Below are positions 1 through 8,376 of a stretch of DNA of 64,000 bases, in pieces. How positions within the stretch are numbered: the stretch's first letter is position 1; each line of letters begins with the position of its first letter. The notes beneath the pieces were generated by a model. It was not told where the DNA came from. It was given only the letters and a program-made list of their open reading frames with translations, and did not search any database. The stretch comes from Novosphingobium sp. SCN 66-18 (GTDB taxonomy: Bacteria; Pseudomonadota; Alphaproteobacteria; Sphingomonadales; Sphingomonadaceae): the NCBI GenBank assembly GCA_001725355.1, contig MEGD01000007.1, positions 186,001-250,000 on the forward strand, read 5' to 3'. A program made the position numbers and the translations under genes.

Positions 1-835
1 CCTTCACGTGGCTTTCCAGCGCGGCGGCCAGTTTCGGGCCTTCGGTGTGGGAAACCGAGATGAAATTCTCGATGCCCAGCGTGTCGAGCACTTGCCCGCC
101 GAAGCGCTGAGCGGCGACACCCGTGCGGATGCCCTTGCGCGCGGTATAGATGGCCGAGGCGGCGCCTGCGGGGCCGCCGCCGACAACCAGCACTTCGAAC
201 GGCTCCTTGGCGTTGACCGCTTCGGCGGCCTTCGCTTCGGCGCCCTCGTCCAGATCGGCGACGATCTCCTCCAGCGTCTTCTTGCCCGACAGCCACATCG
301 CACCATCTTTGAACACGGCGGGCACAGCCATCACGCCGCGCTCATCGACTTCGGCCTGATAGGTACCGCCCTCGATCAGGGTTGCGGAGAAACGCGGGTT
401 CTTCAGCGCGATCAGCGTCAGCGCCTGCACCACGTCGGGGCAATTGTGGCAGGTCAGCGAGAAATACATCTCGAAATTATGGGTGCTGGTCAGGCTTGTT
501 ACCTGATCCAGCACCTCTTGCGACACCTTGGGCGGGTGGCCGCCGGCCCAGAGCAATGCCAGGACCAGCGAAGTAAATTCGTGCCCCATCGGCAGACCGG
601 CAAACCGCACACGGTCATGCGCATTGCTCACGGGGCTGATGGTGAAAGAAGGGACGCGCGCATTGGTTCCATCGAAGCGCGCCGAAACCTTGTCGGACAG
701 CGCGGCGATGGCTTCGATCAATTCGCGGGTCTGAGCCGATTTGGCATCGTCGCCAAGGCTGGCGACAAGCTCAATCGGTTCACGCAGCATGGCGAGATAT
801 TGTTTGAGTTGGGCGGACAGGTTGGCGTCGAGCAT
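1..835 (-). CDS. ahpF: Alkyl hydroperoxide reductase subunit F (3' end cut by window edge)
   Basis: This flavoprotein disulfide reductase passes electrons from NAD(P)H to AhpC, which reduces peroxides in the cytosol. Translating the minus strand from ATG 835 gives MLDANLSAQLKQYLAML, an N-terminal double thioredoxin-fold region with a redox CHNC motif near residue 130, a linker, and then the FAD-binding GGGPAG motif near residue 215. About 278 codons are visible; the C-terminal FAD/NAD domains with the second redox pair lie beyond the left edge. It lies downstream of ahpC on the same strand, with a 245-bp gap that holds two hairpins, so it may be expressed at a lower level than ahpC or from its own promoter. 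The identification is firm; only the truncation is unresolved. Confidence 0.93.
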   Translation of the reverse strand, partial: MLDANLSAQLKQYLAMLREPIELVASLGDDAKSAQTRELIEAIAALSDKVSARFDGTNARVPSFTISPVSNAHDRVRFAGLPMGHEFTSLVLALLWAGGHPPKVSQEVLDQVTSLTSTHNFEMYFSLTCHNCPDVVQALTLIALKNPRFSATLIEGGTYQAEVDERGVMAVPAVFKDGAMWLSGKKTLEEIVADLDEGAEAKAAEAVNAKEPFEVLVVGGGPAGAASAIYTARKGIRTGVAAQRFGGQVLDTLGIENFISVSHTEGPKLAAALESHVK

Positions 836-864
836 CGGATTTGATCCTTCGGAATTTAGAAATA

Positions 865-890
865 CGAGGGGCGCGGCCCCTCGCGCTCCC
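865..890. repeat. Half copy of the dispersed hairpin element
   Basis: The sequence CGAGGGGC-GCG-GCCCCTCG is a perfect 8-bp stem, followed by CGCTCCC. Read on the opposite strand this is GGGAGCG next to a CGAGGG-type hairpin, the same arrangement as the right ends of the elements at 7700-7920 and 18021-18240. It sits just upstream of ahpF in the ahpC-ahpF gap. The rest of the gap also holds a GCCTCCGGCGG fragment near 969 and a separate hairpin at 1041-1063. Confidence 0.6.
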
Positions 891-1040
891 TTTACGTCTC
901 CCGACGAAAGGGCAGCTTATCAGGCAACGCTATGTATAAAAGGCTCTGCGGTGCAGCAGCCATAAAAGCCTCCGGCGGTGCGATCCAAGCGCTCGGGGGC
1001 CGCTAATCGCATATCTCTCGCCGGGAGACGTATTGGGGGT

Positions 1041-1063
1041 GAAGGGGGTGTAACACCCCCTTC
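1041..1063 (-). terminator. Hairpin downstream of ahpC
   Basis: GAAGGGGGTG-TAA-CACCCCCTTC is a perfect 10-bp stem with a 3-nt loop, 18 bp past the ahpC stop codon. No T-tract follows on the minus strand, so it may stabilise the ahpC message or attenuate read-through into ahpF rather than terminate fully. Confidence 0.55.
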
Positions 1064-1080
1064 GATAACCTACTTCAAAA

Positions 1081-1644
1081 TCAGATCTTGCCGACCAGAT
1101 CGATCGAGGGAGCCAGCGTTTCGGCGCCTTCTTCCCACTTGGCGGGGCAAACCTGACCGGGGTGTTCCTGCCAATACTTGGCGGCCTTGATCTTGCGCAC
1201 CAGTTCGGCAGCGTTGCGGCCCACGCCTTCGGGGGTCACTTCGACGAGCTGCACCACGCCTTCGGGATCGGTCACGAAGGTGCCGCGATCGGCCAGGCCC
1301 ACGCCTTCGCGCAGGTTGTTGAACTGCTTGGTCAGGTCATGGTTCTGGTCACCGACCAGGAAATATTCGATCTTGCCGATGGCGGGCGAGGTGTCGGCCC
1401 ATGCCTTGTGGCTGAAGTGGGTGTCGGTCGACACGCCGTACACTTCAACGCCCATGGCCTTGAGGTTGGCATATTCGTTCTGGAGGTCTTCCAGCTCGGT
1501 CGGGCACACAAAGGTGAAGTCGGCCGGATAGAAGAAGAACACCGACCACTTGCCCTTGATGTCGGCGTCGGTCACGTCGACGAAAGCGCCGGCCTTGTAG
1601 GCGGTGGCGGTGAAGGGCTGGATCGAATAGCCGATAAGCGACAT
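1081..1644 (-). CDS. ahpC: Alkyl hydroperoxide reductase subunit C (typical 2-Cys peroxiredoxin)
   Basis: This peroxiredoxin reduces hydrogen peroxide and organic peroxides and is recycled by AhpF. The protein is 187 aa, the usual AhpC length. The peroxidatic cysteine is C47 in DFTFVCPTE and the resolving cysteine is C166 in GQVCPAKW. The start at ATG 1644 ([11 protein letters not shown]) is chosen over an upstream in-frame start because it matches the family N-terminus and has GGAG about 8 nt upstream. Its neighbour ahpF is the dedicated reductase. Confidence 0.97.
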   Translation of the reverse strand: MSLIGYSIQPFTATAYKAGAFVDVTDADIKGKWSVFFFYPADFTFVCPTELEDLQNEYANLKAMGVEVYGVSTDTHFSHKAWADTSPAIGKIEYFLVGDQNHDLTKQFNNLREGVGLADRGTFVTDPEGVVQLVEVTPEGVGRNAAELVRKIKAAKYWQEHPGQVCPAKWEEGAETLAPSIDLVGKI

Positions 1645-1811
1645 GGGATAAGCTCCGTCGTTTGCCCAGTTTGTATCTGGGGTTGTTGAAACTGTTGAAG
1701 CGGAGATAGGCACTGATGGCGCAAATGCGAAGTGCGGATTCCCGATTAATCACATTGGGAATAGCGATAAGTCGGAGGCGATAGGTACGGTTTGATCGAT
1801 TTATCCGATCA
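1645..1811 (-). promoter_or_regulatory. Upstream region of ahpC, possible peroxide-responsive promoter
   Basis: This 167-bp gap precedes ahpC. Around 1761-1785 there are two ATAG/GATA-rich half sites (ATAGCGATAAG and GCGATAGG) spaced about one helical turn and a half apart, loosely like OxyR half sites. The match to the OxyR consensus is poor, so operator function is a guess from the identity of the gene. Confidence 0.25.
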
Positions 1812-2399
1812 TCAATCCTGCTTGCGCAGGTTCAGGTCCCAAGGTTTGTCGCCGCCCGATGCGCATTGCCCGGTCACAATGCGCCCGTCGCCCGACAGCA
1901 TGCCCGAGCAATCGCCGCTCTGGCCGTCGGCATCGACGACATAATGCCATGCGACATGCCTTCCCTCGATCCGGCCCTTGCCTGATCCGGTCCGGGCGCC
2001 ATTCTCTATTGTGTCATAGGTCAGGGTCTGGCCCGTCTGGGCAAAGCGAAAGCTGAAACCGTCCCCGCTGCTCCACAGGCCGGTCATCGAGGCGGCGGCA
2101 CCAGGGGATGGGGCCTGGGAGGATGGCAGCAGCGGCTGAGCCGTGGGGGCATTTTCCGGGGCGGGAGTATGATCCGGTTCGGGCGCATTGGCGGATGACT
2201 GCCCGGCCATCATCGTTGCCGCGCCAAACCCGACCGCCGAAAGCAGCAGTCCGCCAAACACCACCAGTTTGATCGAATCGCCCGACCGCCGAAAAAAGCT
2301 GAGCGCGATCATGGCGATCACCAGCACCAGCAGCGAAAGCACCCCCAGCGGGCTGACCGCCGCGGCCGCGATCACTTTGGGAAAATCGAGATTGCCCAT
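1812..2399 (-). CDS. Hypothetical two-helix membrane protein
   Basis: The family is not recognised. The 195-aa product has two hydrophobic segments near residues 17-35 (LGVLSLLVLVIAMIALSFF) and 44-65, joined by a short basic stretch. A Pro/Ala-rich linker (about 70-100) follows, and then a C-terminal globular part of about 90 aa containing MTGLWSSGDGFSFRFAQTG. The C-terminal part reads like a small beta-rich, presumably periplasmic, domain with one cysteine pair (SGDCSGML and GQCASGG). It lies between ahpC and aroC on the same strand with no overlaps. Function unknown. Confidence 0.7.
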   Translation of the reverse strand: MGNLDFPKVIAAAAVSPLGVLSLLVLVIAMIALSFFRRSGDSIKLVVFGGLLLSAVGFGAATMMAGQSSANAPEPDHTPAPENAPTAQPLLPSSQAPSPGAAASMTGLWSSGDGFSFRFAQTGQTLTYDTIENGARTGSGKGRIEGRHVAWHYVVDADGQSGDCSGMLSGDGRIVTGQCASGGDKPWDLNLRKQD

Positions 2400-2454
2400 G
2401 GCGCATACCCCCGGCCCAAGACCGGGGGCAAGCTAACCCAGACAGCAGCCCGGC

Positions 2455-3537
2455 TCAAGCGCGGGGAGCGGAAACCTGTCCACGGTCGATCAGCTTCTGA
2501 TCGGCCAATACCAGCGCCATCATCGCCTCGACAACGGGCACGCCGCGAATGCCGACGCAAGGGTCATGGCGGCCCTTGGTGCGGATTTCGGAGGCTTCGC
2601 CTTCGTTGTTGATGGTGGGCACCGGGATCAGGATCGAGCTGGTCGGCTTGAAGGCCACGCGCACCACGACCGGCTGGCCAGTGGAAATACCGCCCGCGAT
2701 GCCGCCCGCATGGTTGGCCTCGAACAGGGGCCGCCCATCGGGGCCGGGGCGCATCGGGTCGGCGTTCTGTTCGCCGCGCAAGGTGGCGGCGGCAAAGCCA
2801 TCGCCGATTTCCACGCCCTTGACCGCGTTGATGCTCATCATTGCGGCGGCCAGTTCAGAGTCCAGCTTGGCATAAAGCGGCGCGCCCCATCCGGCGGGCA
2901 CGCCATAGGCCAAGCATTCGACCACCGCGCCGATGGACGAGCCATCGAGCCGCGCCTGATCCACGATCGCTTCCCAGCGCTTGGCGGCCTCGGCATCGGG
3001 GCAGAAGAACGGGTTGGCCCGGATCTGCGCCTCGTCGAAATTACCCATGTCGATGCGGTCATCGCCGATCTGGCTGACATAGCCGACGATCCGCACCTCG
3101 GGGATCACCAGCCGCGCCACGCCGCCCGCCGCCACGCGCGCCGCCGTTTCGCGGGCCGAAGAACGCCCGCCGCCGCGATAGTCGCGGAAACCGTACTTGG
3201 CGTCATAGGCATAATCGGCATGGCCGGGGCGATAGGATTTGGCGACCTCGGAATAATCCTTCGACCGCTGATCGGTGTTCTCGATCATCAGGCTGATCGG
3301 CGTGCCGGTGGTGCGCCCTTCAAACACGCCGCTCAGGATCTTGACCAGATCGGCCTCGTTGCGCTGGGTGGTGAACTTGCTCTGCCCCGGACGGCGCGCG
3401 TCGAGGAAGGGCTGGATCCACTCCTCGCTGATCTCCAGCCCCGGAGGGCAACCGTCAACAACCGCGCCCAGCGCGGGCCCGTGGCTTTCGCCCCAGGTGG
3501 TGAATCGAAAAAGGCGGCCAAAAGTGTTCCAGCTCAT
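2455..3537 (-). CDS. aroC: Chorismate synthase
   Basis: It converts 5-enolpyruvylshikimate 3-phosphate to chorismate, the last step of the shikimate pathway, using reduced FMN. The 360-aa protein is full length and carries the family signatures [18 protein letters not shown] near the N-terminus, [15 protein letters not shown] and [18 protein letters not shown] in the middle, and the [17 protein letters not shown] and [18 protein letters not shown] regions. The start at ATG 3537 ([10 protein letters not shown]) is the conserved AroC start; the reading frame stays open upstream but that extension is not AroC-like. Only 54 bp separate it from the divergent gene at 3592. Confidence 0.97.
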   Translation of the reverse strand: MSWNTFGRLFRFTTWGESHGPALGAVVDGCPPGLEISEEWIQPFLDARRPGQSKFTTQRNEADLVKILSGVFEGRTTGTPISLMIENTDQRSKDYSEVAKSYRPGHADYAYDAKYGFRDYRGGGRSSARETAARVAAGGVARLVIPEVRIVGYVSQIGDDRIDMGNFDEAQIRANPFFCPDAEAAKRWEAIVDQARLDGSSIGAVVECLAYGVPAGWGAPLYAKLDSELAAAMMSINAVKGVEIGDGFAAATLRGEQNADPMRPGPDGRPLFEANHAGGIAGGISTGQPVVVRVAFKPTSSILIPVPTINNEGEASEIRTKGRHDPCVGIRGVPVVEAMMALVLADQKLIDRGQVSAPRA

Positions 3538-3591
3538 GGCCGCGCTCTTTGGCGATTGTGGGCGGGAAAGTCCACTGTTACCCATGCGCCC

Positions 3592-3891
3592 ATGTATATG
3601 AACGTGTTTCGCAGCCGGAAACGGGCTGATTACGACGCCGCCGCCTATGCCGCCGACGCTGCGCGCATGGACGAGTTGGCGCGGGCGCAGCCGGGCTTCC
3701 TCGATTACAAAAGCTTTGCCGCCTCCGATGGCGAAACCGTGACCATCTCGGTCTGGGAAAGCGTCGAGGCTGCGCGGGCATGGGCGCGCCACCCCGAACA
3801 CCGCGAGGCGCAGGCGAGGGGGCGTGAGGCATATTATGCCGAATACACGGTCTATTCCTGCGACGGGGCGGTCGAGCGTCGTTTTCCGTGA
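3592..3891 (+). CDS. Antibiotic biosynthesis monooxygenase (ABM)-fold protein
   Basis: A 99-aa protein with the ferredoxin-like alpha/beta ABM fold. The recognisable parts are MNVFRSRKR, the helix with [15 protein letters not shown], then [25 protein letters not shown] and a final YTVYSC strand. Members include small cofactor-free monooxygenases and HmoA-like haem-degrading enzymes; the true substrate cannot be read from the sequence. The start codon is ATG 3592; an in-frame ATG two codons later is an alternative. It is divergent from aroC and lies upstream of the yffB-like gene at 3958. Confidence 0.8.
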   Translation: MYMNVFRSRKRADYDAAAYAADAARMDELARAQPGFLDYKSFAASDGETVTISVWESVEAARAWARHPEHREAQARGREAYYAEYTVYSCDGAVERRFP

Positions 3892-3957
3892 AGGAAAGCA
3901 TTGCCAAACCCGCCGCAACGGTGCTTTGGCCCGGCTCTACTTATCCAAGGAATTTCC

Positions 3958-4305
3958 ATGACCATCACCCTCTACGGTATCCCCAATTGCGATACCGTCA
4001 AAAAAGCGCGCAAGTGGCTGGAGGGTAATGGCGTCAGCTATGCTTTCCATGATTACAAGAAGGCAGGCGCGGACAAGGACAAGCTGACCAACTGGATCAT
4101 CGAGGCCGGGCTGGACAAGGTTTTGAACCGCGCGGGGACGACGTTCAAAAAGCTGCCCGAGGAAATCCGCGCGATGGTCGATGACAATCTGGCTGTCTCG
4201 CTGATGGTCGAGAACCCTTCGATGATCAAGCGGCCCATCGTGGAATACAAGGGCGGTCTGCTGGTGGGCTTCAAGGCCAGCGAGTGGGAAACGGCGCTGC
4301 GGTAA
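3958..4305 (+). CDS. ArsC/Spx-family reductase, YffB type
   Basis: A 115-aa thioredoxin-fold protein of the ArsC/Spx family. MTITLYGIPNCDTVKKARKW matches the YffB subgroup: it has the conserved cysteine at residue 10 in NCDTVKKAR but no CxxC. The later motifs LNRAGTTFKKL, MVENPSMIKRPIVEYKG and LLVGF are also YffB-like. YffB proteins are thought to be glutathione-dependent thiol reductases rather than true arsenate reductases. The start at ATG 3958 has an AAGGA about 7 nt upstream. pnuC begins 3 bp after its stop codon, so the two are probably co-transcribed. Confidence 0.88.
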   Translation: MTITLYGIPNCDTVKKARKWLEGNGVSYAFHDYKKAGADKDKLTNWIIEAGLDKVLNRAGTTFKKLPEEIRAMVDDNLAVSLMVENPSMIKRPIVEYKGGLLVGFKASEWETALR

Positions 4306-4308
4306 ATT

Positions 4309-4896
4309 ATGGGCGAGAGCTGGTATTCTATCCTTGAATGGGTGGCCGCCGCGCTGGGGCTGGTCAATATCGTGCTGCTCGTCCGGCGCTCGATCTGGAA
4401 CTATGCCTTTGGCATGGCGATGGTGGCGATCTACGTCTTCGTTTTCCTTGAAAAGCGCCTCTATGCCGAAAGCGGGCTTCAGGTGTTTTTCTTCGCCGCG
4501 CAGGGCTGGGGCTGGTGGCTCTGGGCCAAAAGCAGGCGGGCGCCCAGCAAGGGAGAGAGGGACGAGGTGCCGGTCGGCTGGCTCAGCCCGTTTAGCCGCA
4601 TCGTCTGGGCGCTGGTCACGGCTGCGCTCAGCCTCAACCTCGGCTGGGCGCTGGCGCGCTTTACCAATGCGGCGATGCCCTTTGCCGATTCGGCGGTGAC
4701 AGGGGCGAGCGTTGCTGCGCAGATCCTGCTCGGCCTGCGCCGGACCGAAAACTGGGTGCTGTGGATCGCGATCGATGTGGCCTCGGTGGCGCTCTATATC
4801 AATCGTGGGCTTTATCCCACGGCGGCGCTCTATGTCGGCTTTCTCGTGCTCTCGGTGCTTGGCCTGCGCGAATGGGTGAAGGCAGGGCGGGCATGA
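4309..4896 (+). CDS. pnuC: Nicotinamide riboside transporter PnuC
   Basis: An inner-membrane facilitator for nicotinamide riboside. The protein is 195 aa with about seven hydrophobic segments. Aromatic-rich helices typical of PnuC include SIWNYAFGMAMVAIYVFVF, the AAQGWGWWLW segment and RRTENWVLWIAIDVASVALY. Its stop codon overlaps the start of the following kinase gene (ATGA, 4893-4896). This transporter-kinase pairing is a standard NAD-salvage arrangement: the kinase phosphorylates the imported riboside and traps it. Confidence 0.93.
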   Translation: MGESWYSILEWVAAALGLVNIVLLVRRSIWNYAFGMAMVAIYVFVFLEKRLYAESGLQVFFFAAQGWGWWLWAKSRRAPSKGERDEVPVGWLSPFSRIVWALVTAALSLNLGWALARFTNAAMPFADSAVTGASVAAQILLGLRRTENWVLWIAIDVASVALYINRGLYPTAALYVGFLVLSVLGLREWVKAGRA

Positions 4897-5411
4897 GCCG
4901 CATCTGTTTCCACGGCGCGGAAAGCACGGGCAAATCGGTGCTGGCCGGGAGGCTGCGCCAAAGGTTCGGTTGGCCATGGGTGACCGAATATGGCCGCGAA
5001 TATGCCGAGACCCACGGCACGGATTTCACCATGGACGACCTGCTCGCCATGGCGCGGGGCCAGAACGAAGCCATGCTGCGCGCCAGCGAGGCGCGGCCCC
5101 CGGTGCTGATCCTCGACACCGATCCGTTGATGACCGCCGCTTGGGCGCAGATGCTCTTCGATCACGCGCCTGATGAACTCTTCGCCTATCCCAAGGCCGA
5201 CCTCTACCTTCTCTTCTCGCCCGATGTACCATGGGTGGCCGATGGCACGCGCTTTTTCGGCACCGACGAGGCGCGGGCGCGTTTCGCCGCCGTTGCCGAG
5301 GAGATGCTGGTGCGGGCGGGGGTGCCCTATGCGCGGATTGAGGGGGATTGGGAGGAGCGGGAGGCGCAGGTGGTGGAGGCGGTTAAGATTAGGATGCCTC
5401 CGGCGGGTTAA
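4893..5411 (+). CDS. NadR-like nicotinamide riboside kinase (AAA P-loop ATPase)
   Basis: A 172-aa P-loop kinase of the NadR C-terminal type that would convert nicotinamide riboside to NMN. It has a Walker A GAESTGKS at residues 8-15, the EYGREYAETHG segment typical of NadR kinases, and LILDTDPLMTAAWAQMLF. It lacks the adenylyltransferase and HTH domains of enteric NadR. The start is ATG 4893, overlapping the pnuC stop. The last codons (MPPAG and TAA) lie in the left end of the repeat element that begins at 5396, so that element supplies the stop codon. Confidence 0.88.
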   Translation: MSRICFHGAESTGKSVLAGRLRQRFGWPWVTEYGREYAETHGTDFTMDDLLAMARGQNEAMLRASEARPPVLILDTDPLMTAAWAQMLFDHAPDELFAYPKADLYLLFSPDVPWVADGTRFFGTDEARARFAAVAEEMLVRAGVPYARIEGDWEEREAQVVEAVKIRMPPAG

Positions 5412-5590
5412 GGGCGGGGGCCCTTAACAATCCCGATACTGTCTATGTCGCGCTAGGGGTTCGGCCTTGCGCTACGCCGCCGCGCCGCAGGCTATAAAAC
5501 CGCTTCGCGGATTGGCGCTTTGCCGGCGATCCAAACCTCACCCCAATAATGGGATTGCAAAGGGACCGAGTCCCTTTGCCCGCCGGCGGC
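5396..5590. repeat. Dispersed three-part hairpin element, copy A (convergent junction)
   Basis: The left end is GCCTCCGGCGGG, then a TTAAGGG...CCCTTAA stem, then CAATCCC. The right end, read in reverse, is GCCGCCGGCGGG, then a CAAAGGG...CCCTTTG stem, then CAATCCC. A GCCGCAGGCT segment lies in the middle. The element fills the gap between the convergent NadR-like gene and ubiG and probably acts as a bidirectional terminator. The left stem has TTAA/TTAA where the other copies have CAAA/TTTG, so both arms changed together. Confidence 0.8.
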
Positions 5591-5599
5591 AAAACTCCC

Positions 5600-6328
5600 T
5601 TAAACCGCCTTCTTCGCCGTCAGAATATAATTCAACGCCATATCATCCGACAGATACAGACCCTTCAAAGGATTCCACGCGATCCCCATCGGCTGGCCCA
5701 CCTGCATGCCCAGATCTTCCAGCATCAGCGCCAGCTCGGGGGGCGTGATGAAGTCGTCCCAGTGATGTGTCCCGCGCGGCACCATGCCGAGGCGCTCGGC
5801 GGCCTCGATCATCAGCCATTTGGATTGCGGCGTGCGGTTGGGGGTGGACAGGATCAGCAGGCCATCCTCGGCCATTGCCCCAATCAGCGCGCGCAGGAAG
5901 GCGGGCTTGTCGGCGACATGCTCGATCACCTCCATGCTGGTGACCAGATCATAGCCCGACAGGCCCAGCGCCCCGACATCGCCGCAGACGTATTCGATGG
6001 ACAGGCCGCTGCCGGCCGCGTGTGCGCCGGCCGCCGCGATGTTTTCCGCCGCCGCGTCCACGCCTGTTACGGCCGCGCCCAGCCGGGCCAGAGGCTCGCA
6101 CAAAAGCCCTGCGCCGCAGCCCACATCCAGCGCCCGCCGCCCCGCCAGAGGTCGCACAGAGCGCGAATCGGCATGGAAATGCGCATCTACCGCATCGCGG
6201 ATAAATCGCAGCCGAACCGGGTTCAGCCGGTGCAGCATGGCCGAGGAACCCTTGGGATCCCACCACTCTGCGGCCAATTTGCCGAAATGGGCGGCTTCCT
6301 CGGGGCGAATAGTCGTTGCATTGCTCAT
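5600..6328 (-). CDS. ubiG: Ubiquinone biosynthesis O-methyltransferase
   Basis: A SAM-dependent methyltransferase that performs both O-methylation steps of ubiquinone synthesis. It is 242 aa, full length. The class I SAM motif is RALDVGCGAGLLCEPLARLG near residue 65; further UbiG hallmarks are AAHFGKLAAEWWDPKG near the N-terminus, VTSMEVIEHV, LILSTPNRT and the late GTHHWDDFITPPEL. It starts at ATG 6328 and is divergent from lysC with an 79-bp gap. Confidence 0.96.
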   Translation of the reverse strand: MSNATTIRPEEAAHFGKLAAEWWDPKGSSAMLHRLNPVRLRFIRDAVDAHFHADSRSVRPLAGRRALDVGCGAGLLCEPLARLGAAVTGVDAAAENIAAAGAHAAGSGLSIEYVCGDVGALGLSGYDLVTSMEVIEHVADKPAFLRALIGAMAEDGLLILSTPNRTPQSKWLMIEAAERLGMVPRGTHHWDDFITPPELALMLEDLGMQVGQPMGIAWNPLKGLYLSDDMALNYILTAKKAV

Positions 6329-6407
6329 GGGACCTACCTAAAGCGCCAGCCCCAAGCGGGGCAAGTGCCTCGCGTGTAATTTTGTTTCAATTAAGGAGCC
6401 TGTGACC

Positions 6408-7661
6408 GTGGCCCGGATCGTCATGAAATTCGGCGGCACCTCCATGGCCGGCACCGAGCGCATCCGGCGCGTGGCGGGCATTGTGCGCCGTCAGCAAGAA
6501 GCCGGGCACGAGGTGGCGGTGGTGGTGTCGGCCATGTCGGGTGAAACCGACCGACTGGTAAACTTCTGCCGTGAAGCCAACGCGCTGTATGACCCCGCCG
6601 AATATGACGTGGTGGTGGCCAGCGGCGAACAGGTGACCAGCGGCCTTTTGGCGCTGACGCTGCAATCCATCGGCGCCAAGGCGCGTTCGTGGCTGGGCTG
6701 GCAATTGCCGATCCGCACCGATGACGCCCACGCCAAGGCACGCATCGAATCGATCGACACCGACGAGATCCTGGCCAGCATGGCGCGCGGCGAAATCGCC
6801 GTGATCCCCGGCTTTCAGGGCCTGACGGCGGACAATCGCATCACCACGCTGGGTCGTGGCGGTTCGGACACCTCGGCCGTGGCCGTGGCGGCGGCGCTGA
6901 AGGCGGATCGCTGCGACATCTACACCGACGTGGACGGCGTTTACACCACCGACCCGCGCATCGTCGCCAAGGCGCGCAAGCTCAAGAATGTCACCTATGA
7001 GGAAATGCTGGAATTGGCCAGCGTCGGCTCCAAGGTGCTTCAGACCCGCTCGGTCAGCCTTGCCATGAAGGAAAAGGTGCGCGTTCAGGTGCTCTCGTCC
7101 TTCATCGACGAAAATGCTCCCGCTGCTGATACACTGCCCGGCACGATGATCGTGTCCGACGAAGAACTTGAGGGCCTGGATATGGAACGCCAACTCATCA
7201 CCGGCATCGCCGCCGACAAGAATGACGCCAAGGTTATCCTGACCGCCGTGCCGGATCGCCCGGGCGCCGTGTCGTCGATCTTCGGCCCGCTGGCCGAAGC
7301 CAACATCAACGTGGACATGATTATCCAGAACGTTGGCCGCGCCGATACGGACACGGACGTCACCTTCACGGTGCCCGCTGCCGACCTCGACCGCACCGTT
7401 GCCGTGCTGGAGGAAAACCGCGAAACCATCCGCTACGAAAAGCTCTCGACCGACCCCAAGGTCGCCAAGATCTCGGTCGTGGGCGTGGGCATGCGCAGCC
7501 ACGCGGGCGTCGCGGCCATGATGTTCAAGGCTCTGGCCGATCGCGGGATCAACATCCAGGCGATCTCGACCTCGGAAATCAAGGTTTCGGTGCTGATCGA
7601 TTCGGACGAAACCGAACTGGCCGTGCGTCTGCTGCATACGGCTTACGGGCTGGATGGGTAA
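6408..7661 (+). CDS. lysC: Aspartate kinase
   Basis: It phosphorylates aspartate, the first step toward lysine, threonine and methionine. The protein is 417 aa, with the kinase signature VMKFGGTSMAG at the N-terminus, FQGLTADNRITTLGRGGSD in the kinase core, and two C-terminal ACT domains (beginning near DPRPGAVSS-like VPDRPGAVSSIFGPLAE and KISVVGVGMRSHAGVA) that usually bind lysine or threonine for feedback inhibition. GTG 6408 is preferred over GTG 6402 because AAGGAG at 6393-6398 is 9 nt from 6408 but only 3 nt from 6402. thrB lies nearby on the other strand. Confidence 0.96.
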   Translation: MARIVMKFGGTSMAGTERIRRVAGIVRRQQEAGHEVAVVVSAMSGETDRLVNFCREANALYDPAEYDVVVASGEQVTSGLLALTLQSIGAKARSWLGWQLPIRTDDAHAKARIESIDTDEILASMARGEIAVIPGFQGLTADNRITTLGRGGSDTSAVAVAAALKADRCDIYTDVDGVYTTDPRIVAKARKLKNVTYEEMLELASVGSKVLQTRSVSLAMKEKVRVQVLSSFIDENAPAADTLPGTMIVSDEELEGLDMERQLITGIAADKNDAKVILTAVPDRPGAVSSIFGPLAEANINVDMIIQNVGRADTDTDVTFTVPAADLDRTVAVLEENRETIRYEKLSTDPKVAKISVVGVGMRSHAGVAAMMFKALADRGINIQAISTSEIKVSVLIDSDETELAVRLLHTAYGLDG

Positions 7662-7699
7662 TCTGATCGCTATGGGGCATTGATCGCTGCGCGATGGAT

Positions 7700-7920
7700 G
7701 CCTCCGGCGGGCAAAGGGACTTGGTCCCTTTGCAATCCCGTTACTGAAAAGCGCTCCTGCGGAAACGTGGGGGCGTTTTTCGTTTGGGGGTAAGCCGCTT
7801 CGCGGGAAGAAAAGAGGCGCCGCAGGCTTTAAAATTCCCACGACGCGTCCGATACCAAACGCCGAACCACAAGCACCACGCAGACAGTAATGGGAGCGCG
7901 AGGGACGAGTCCCTCGCATC
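7700..7920. repeat. Dispersed three-part hairpin element, copy B (convergent junction)
   Basis: The left end is GCCTCCGGCGGG, followed by the stem CAAAGGGAC/TTGG/TCCCTTTG and CAATCCCGTTACTG. A GCGCCGCAGGCTTTAAA segment is in the middle. The right end is CAGTAATGGGAGC followed by a GCGAGGGAC/GTCCCTCGC-type stem at 7898-7917. It occupies the whole gap between convergent lysC and rnhA. The right stem has the GCGAGGG variant rather than CAAAGGG, with both arms changed. Confidence 0.8.
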
Positions 7921-7922
7921 AA

Positions 7923-8366
7923 TTACTTCTTCTTGCTCACCTCAACCGCCGCATCGCTGGCCAGCTTGTCCACGCGCTCATTTTCCGCATGGCCATTATG
8001 CCCACGCACCCATTGCCAGTCGATCTTATGCGGCTTGGACACCAAAAGCATCTCGCGCCACAGGTCCTCATTGGCCACGGGCTCTTTCTTGGCATTGACC
8101 CAGCCGCGTTTCTGCCAGCCAAAGACCCATTGGGTGATGCCGTCGATCACATATTTGCTGTCGGTGCAGAGGGTGATCTGACAGGGCTGGTTCAGCGCCG
8201 CCAGAGCGCGGATCACGGCGGTCATTTCCATGCGGTTGTTGGTGGTTTCCTTTTCGGCGCCCACCAGTTCCTTTTCATGCTTGCCCATGCGCAGCAGCGC
8301 CGCCCAGCCGCCGGGGCCGGGGTTGCCCTTGCAGGCCCCGTCGGTAAAAATCTCGACCTGTTTCAT
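7923..8366 (-). CDS. rnhA: Ribonuclease HI
   Basis: It degrades the RNA strand of RNA-DNA hybrids. The protein is 147 aa, the usual bacterial length. Catalytic acidic residues are visible in [16 protein letters not shown] (Asp), NNRMEMTAV (Glu) and LCTDSKYV (Asp), with the late [15 protein letters not shown] segment carrying the mobile His and final Asp. ATG 8366 ([10 protein letters not shown]) is chosen because an upstream extension is not family-like. It lies 10 bp downstream of thrB, so the two are likely co-transcribed. Confidence 0.96.
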   Translation of the reverse strand: MKQVEIFTDGACKGNPGPGGWAALLRMGKHEKELVGAEKETTNNRMEMTAVIRALAALNQPCQITLCTDSKYVIDGITQWVFGWQKRGWVNAKKEPVANEDLWREMLLVSKPHKIDWQWVRGHNGHAENERVDKLASDAAVEVSKKK

Positions 8367-8376
8367 GCCTGCAAAC

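Noticed and set aside
1761-1790. OxyR operator upstream of ahpC
   Set aside because: Only scattered ATAG/GATA half sites are present and the four-part spacing is poor; kept only as a low-confidence promoter note.
2566-3891. Long plus-strand frame covering aroC in antisense and ending in the ABM-fold gene
   Set aside because: Only the last 99 codons, from ATG 3592, look like protein; the rest is antisense to aroC.
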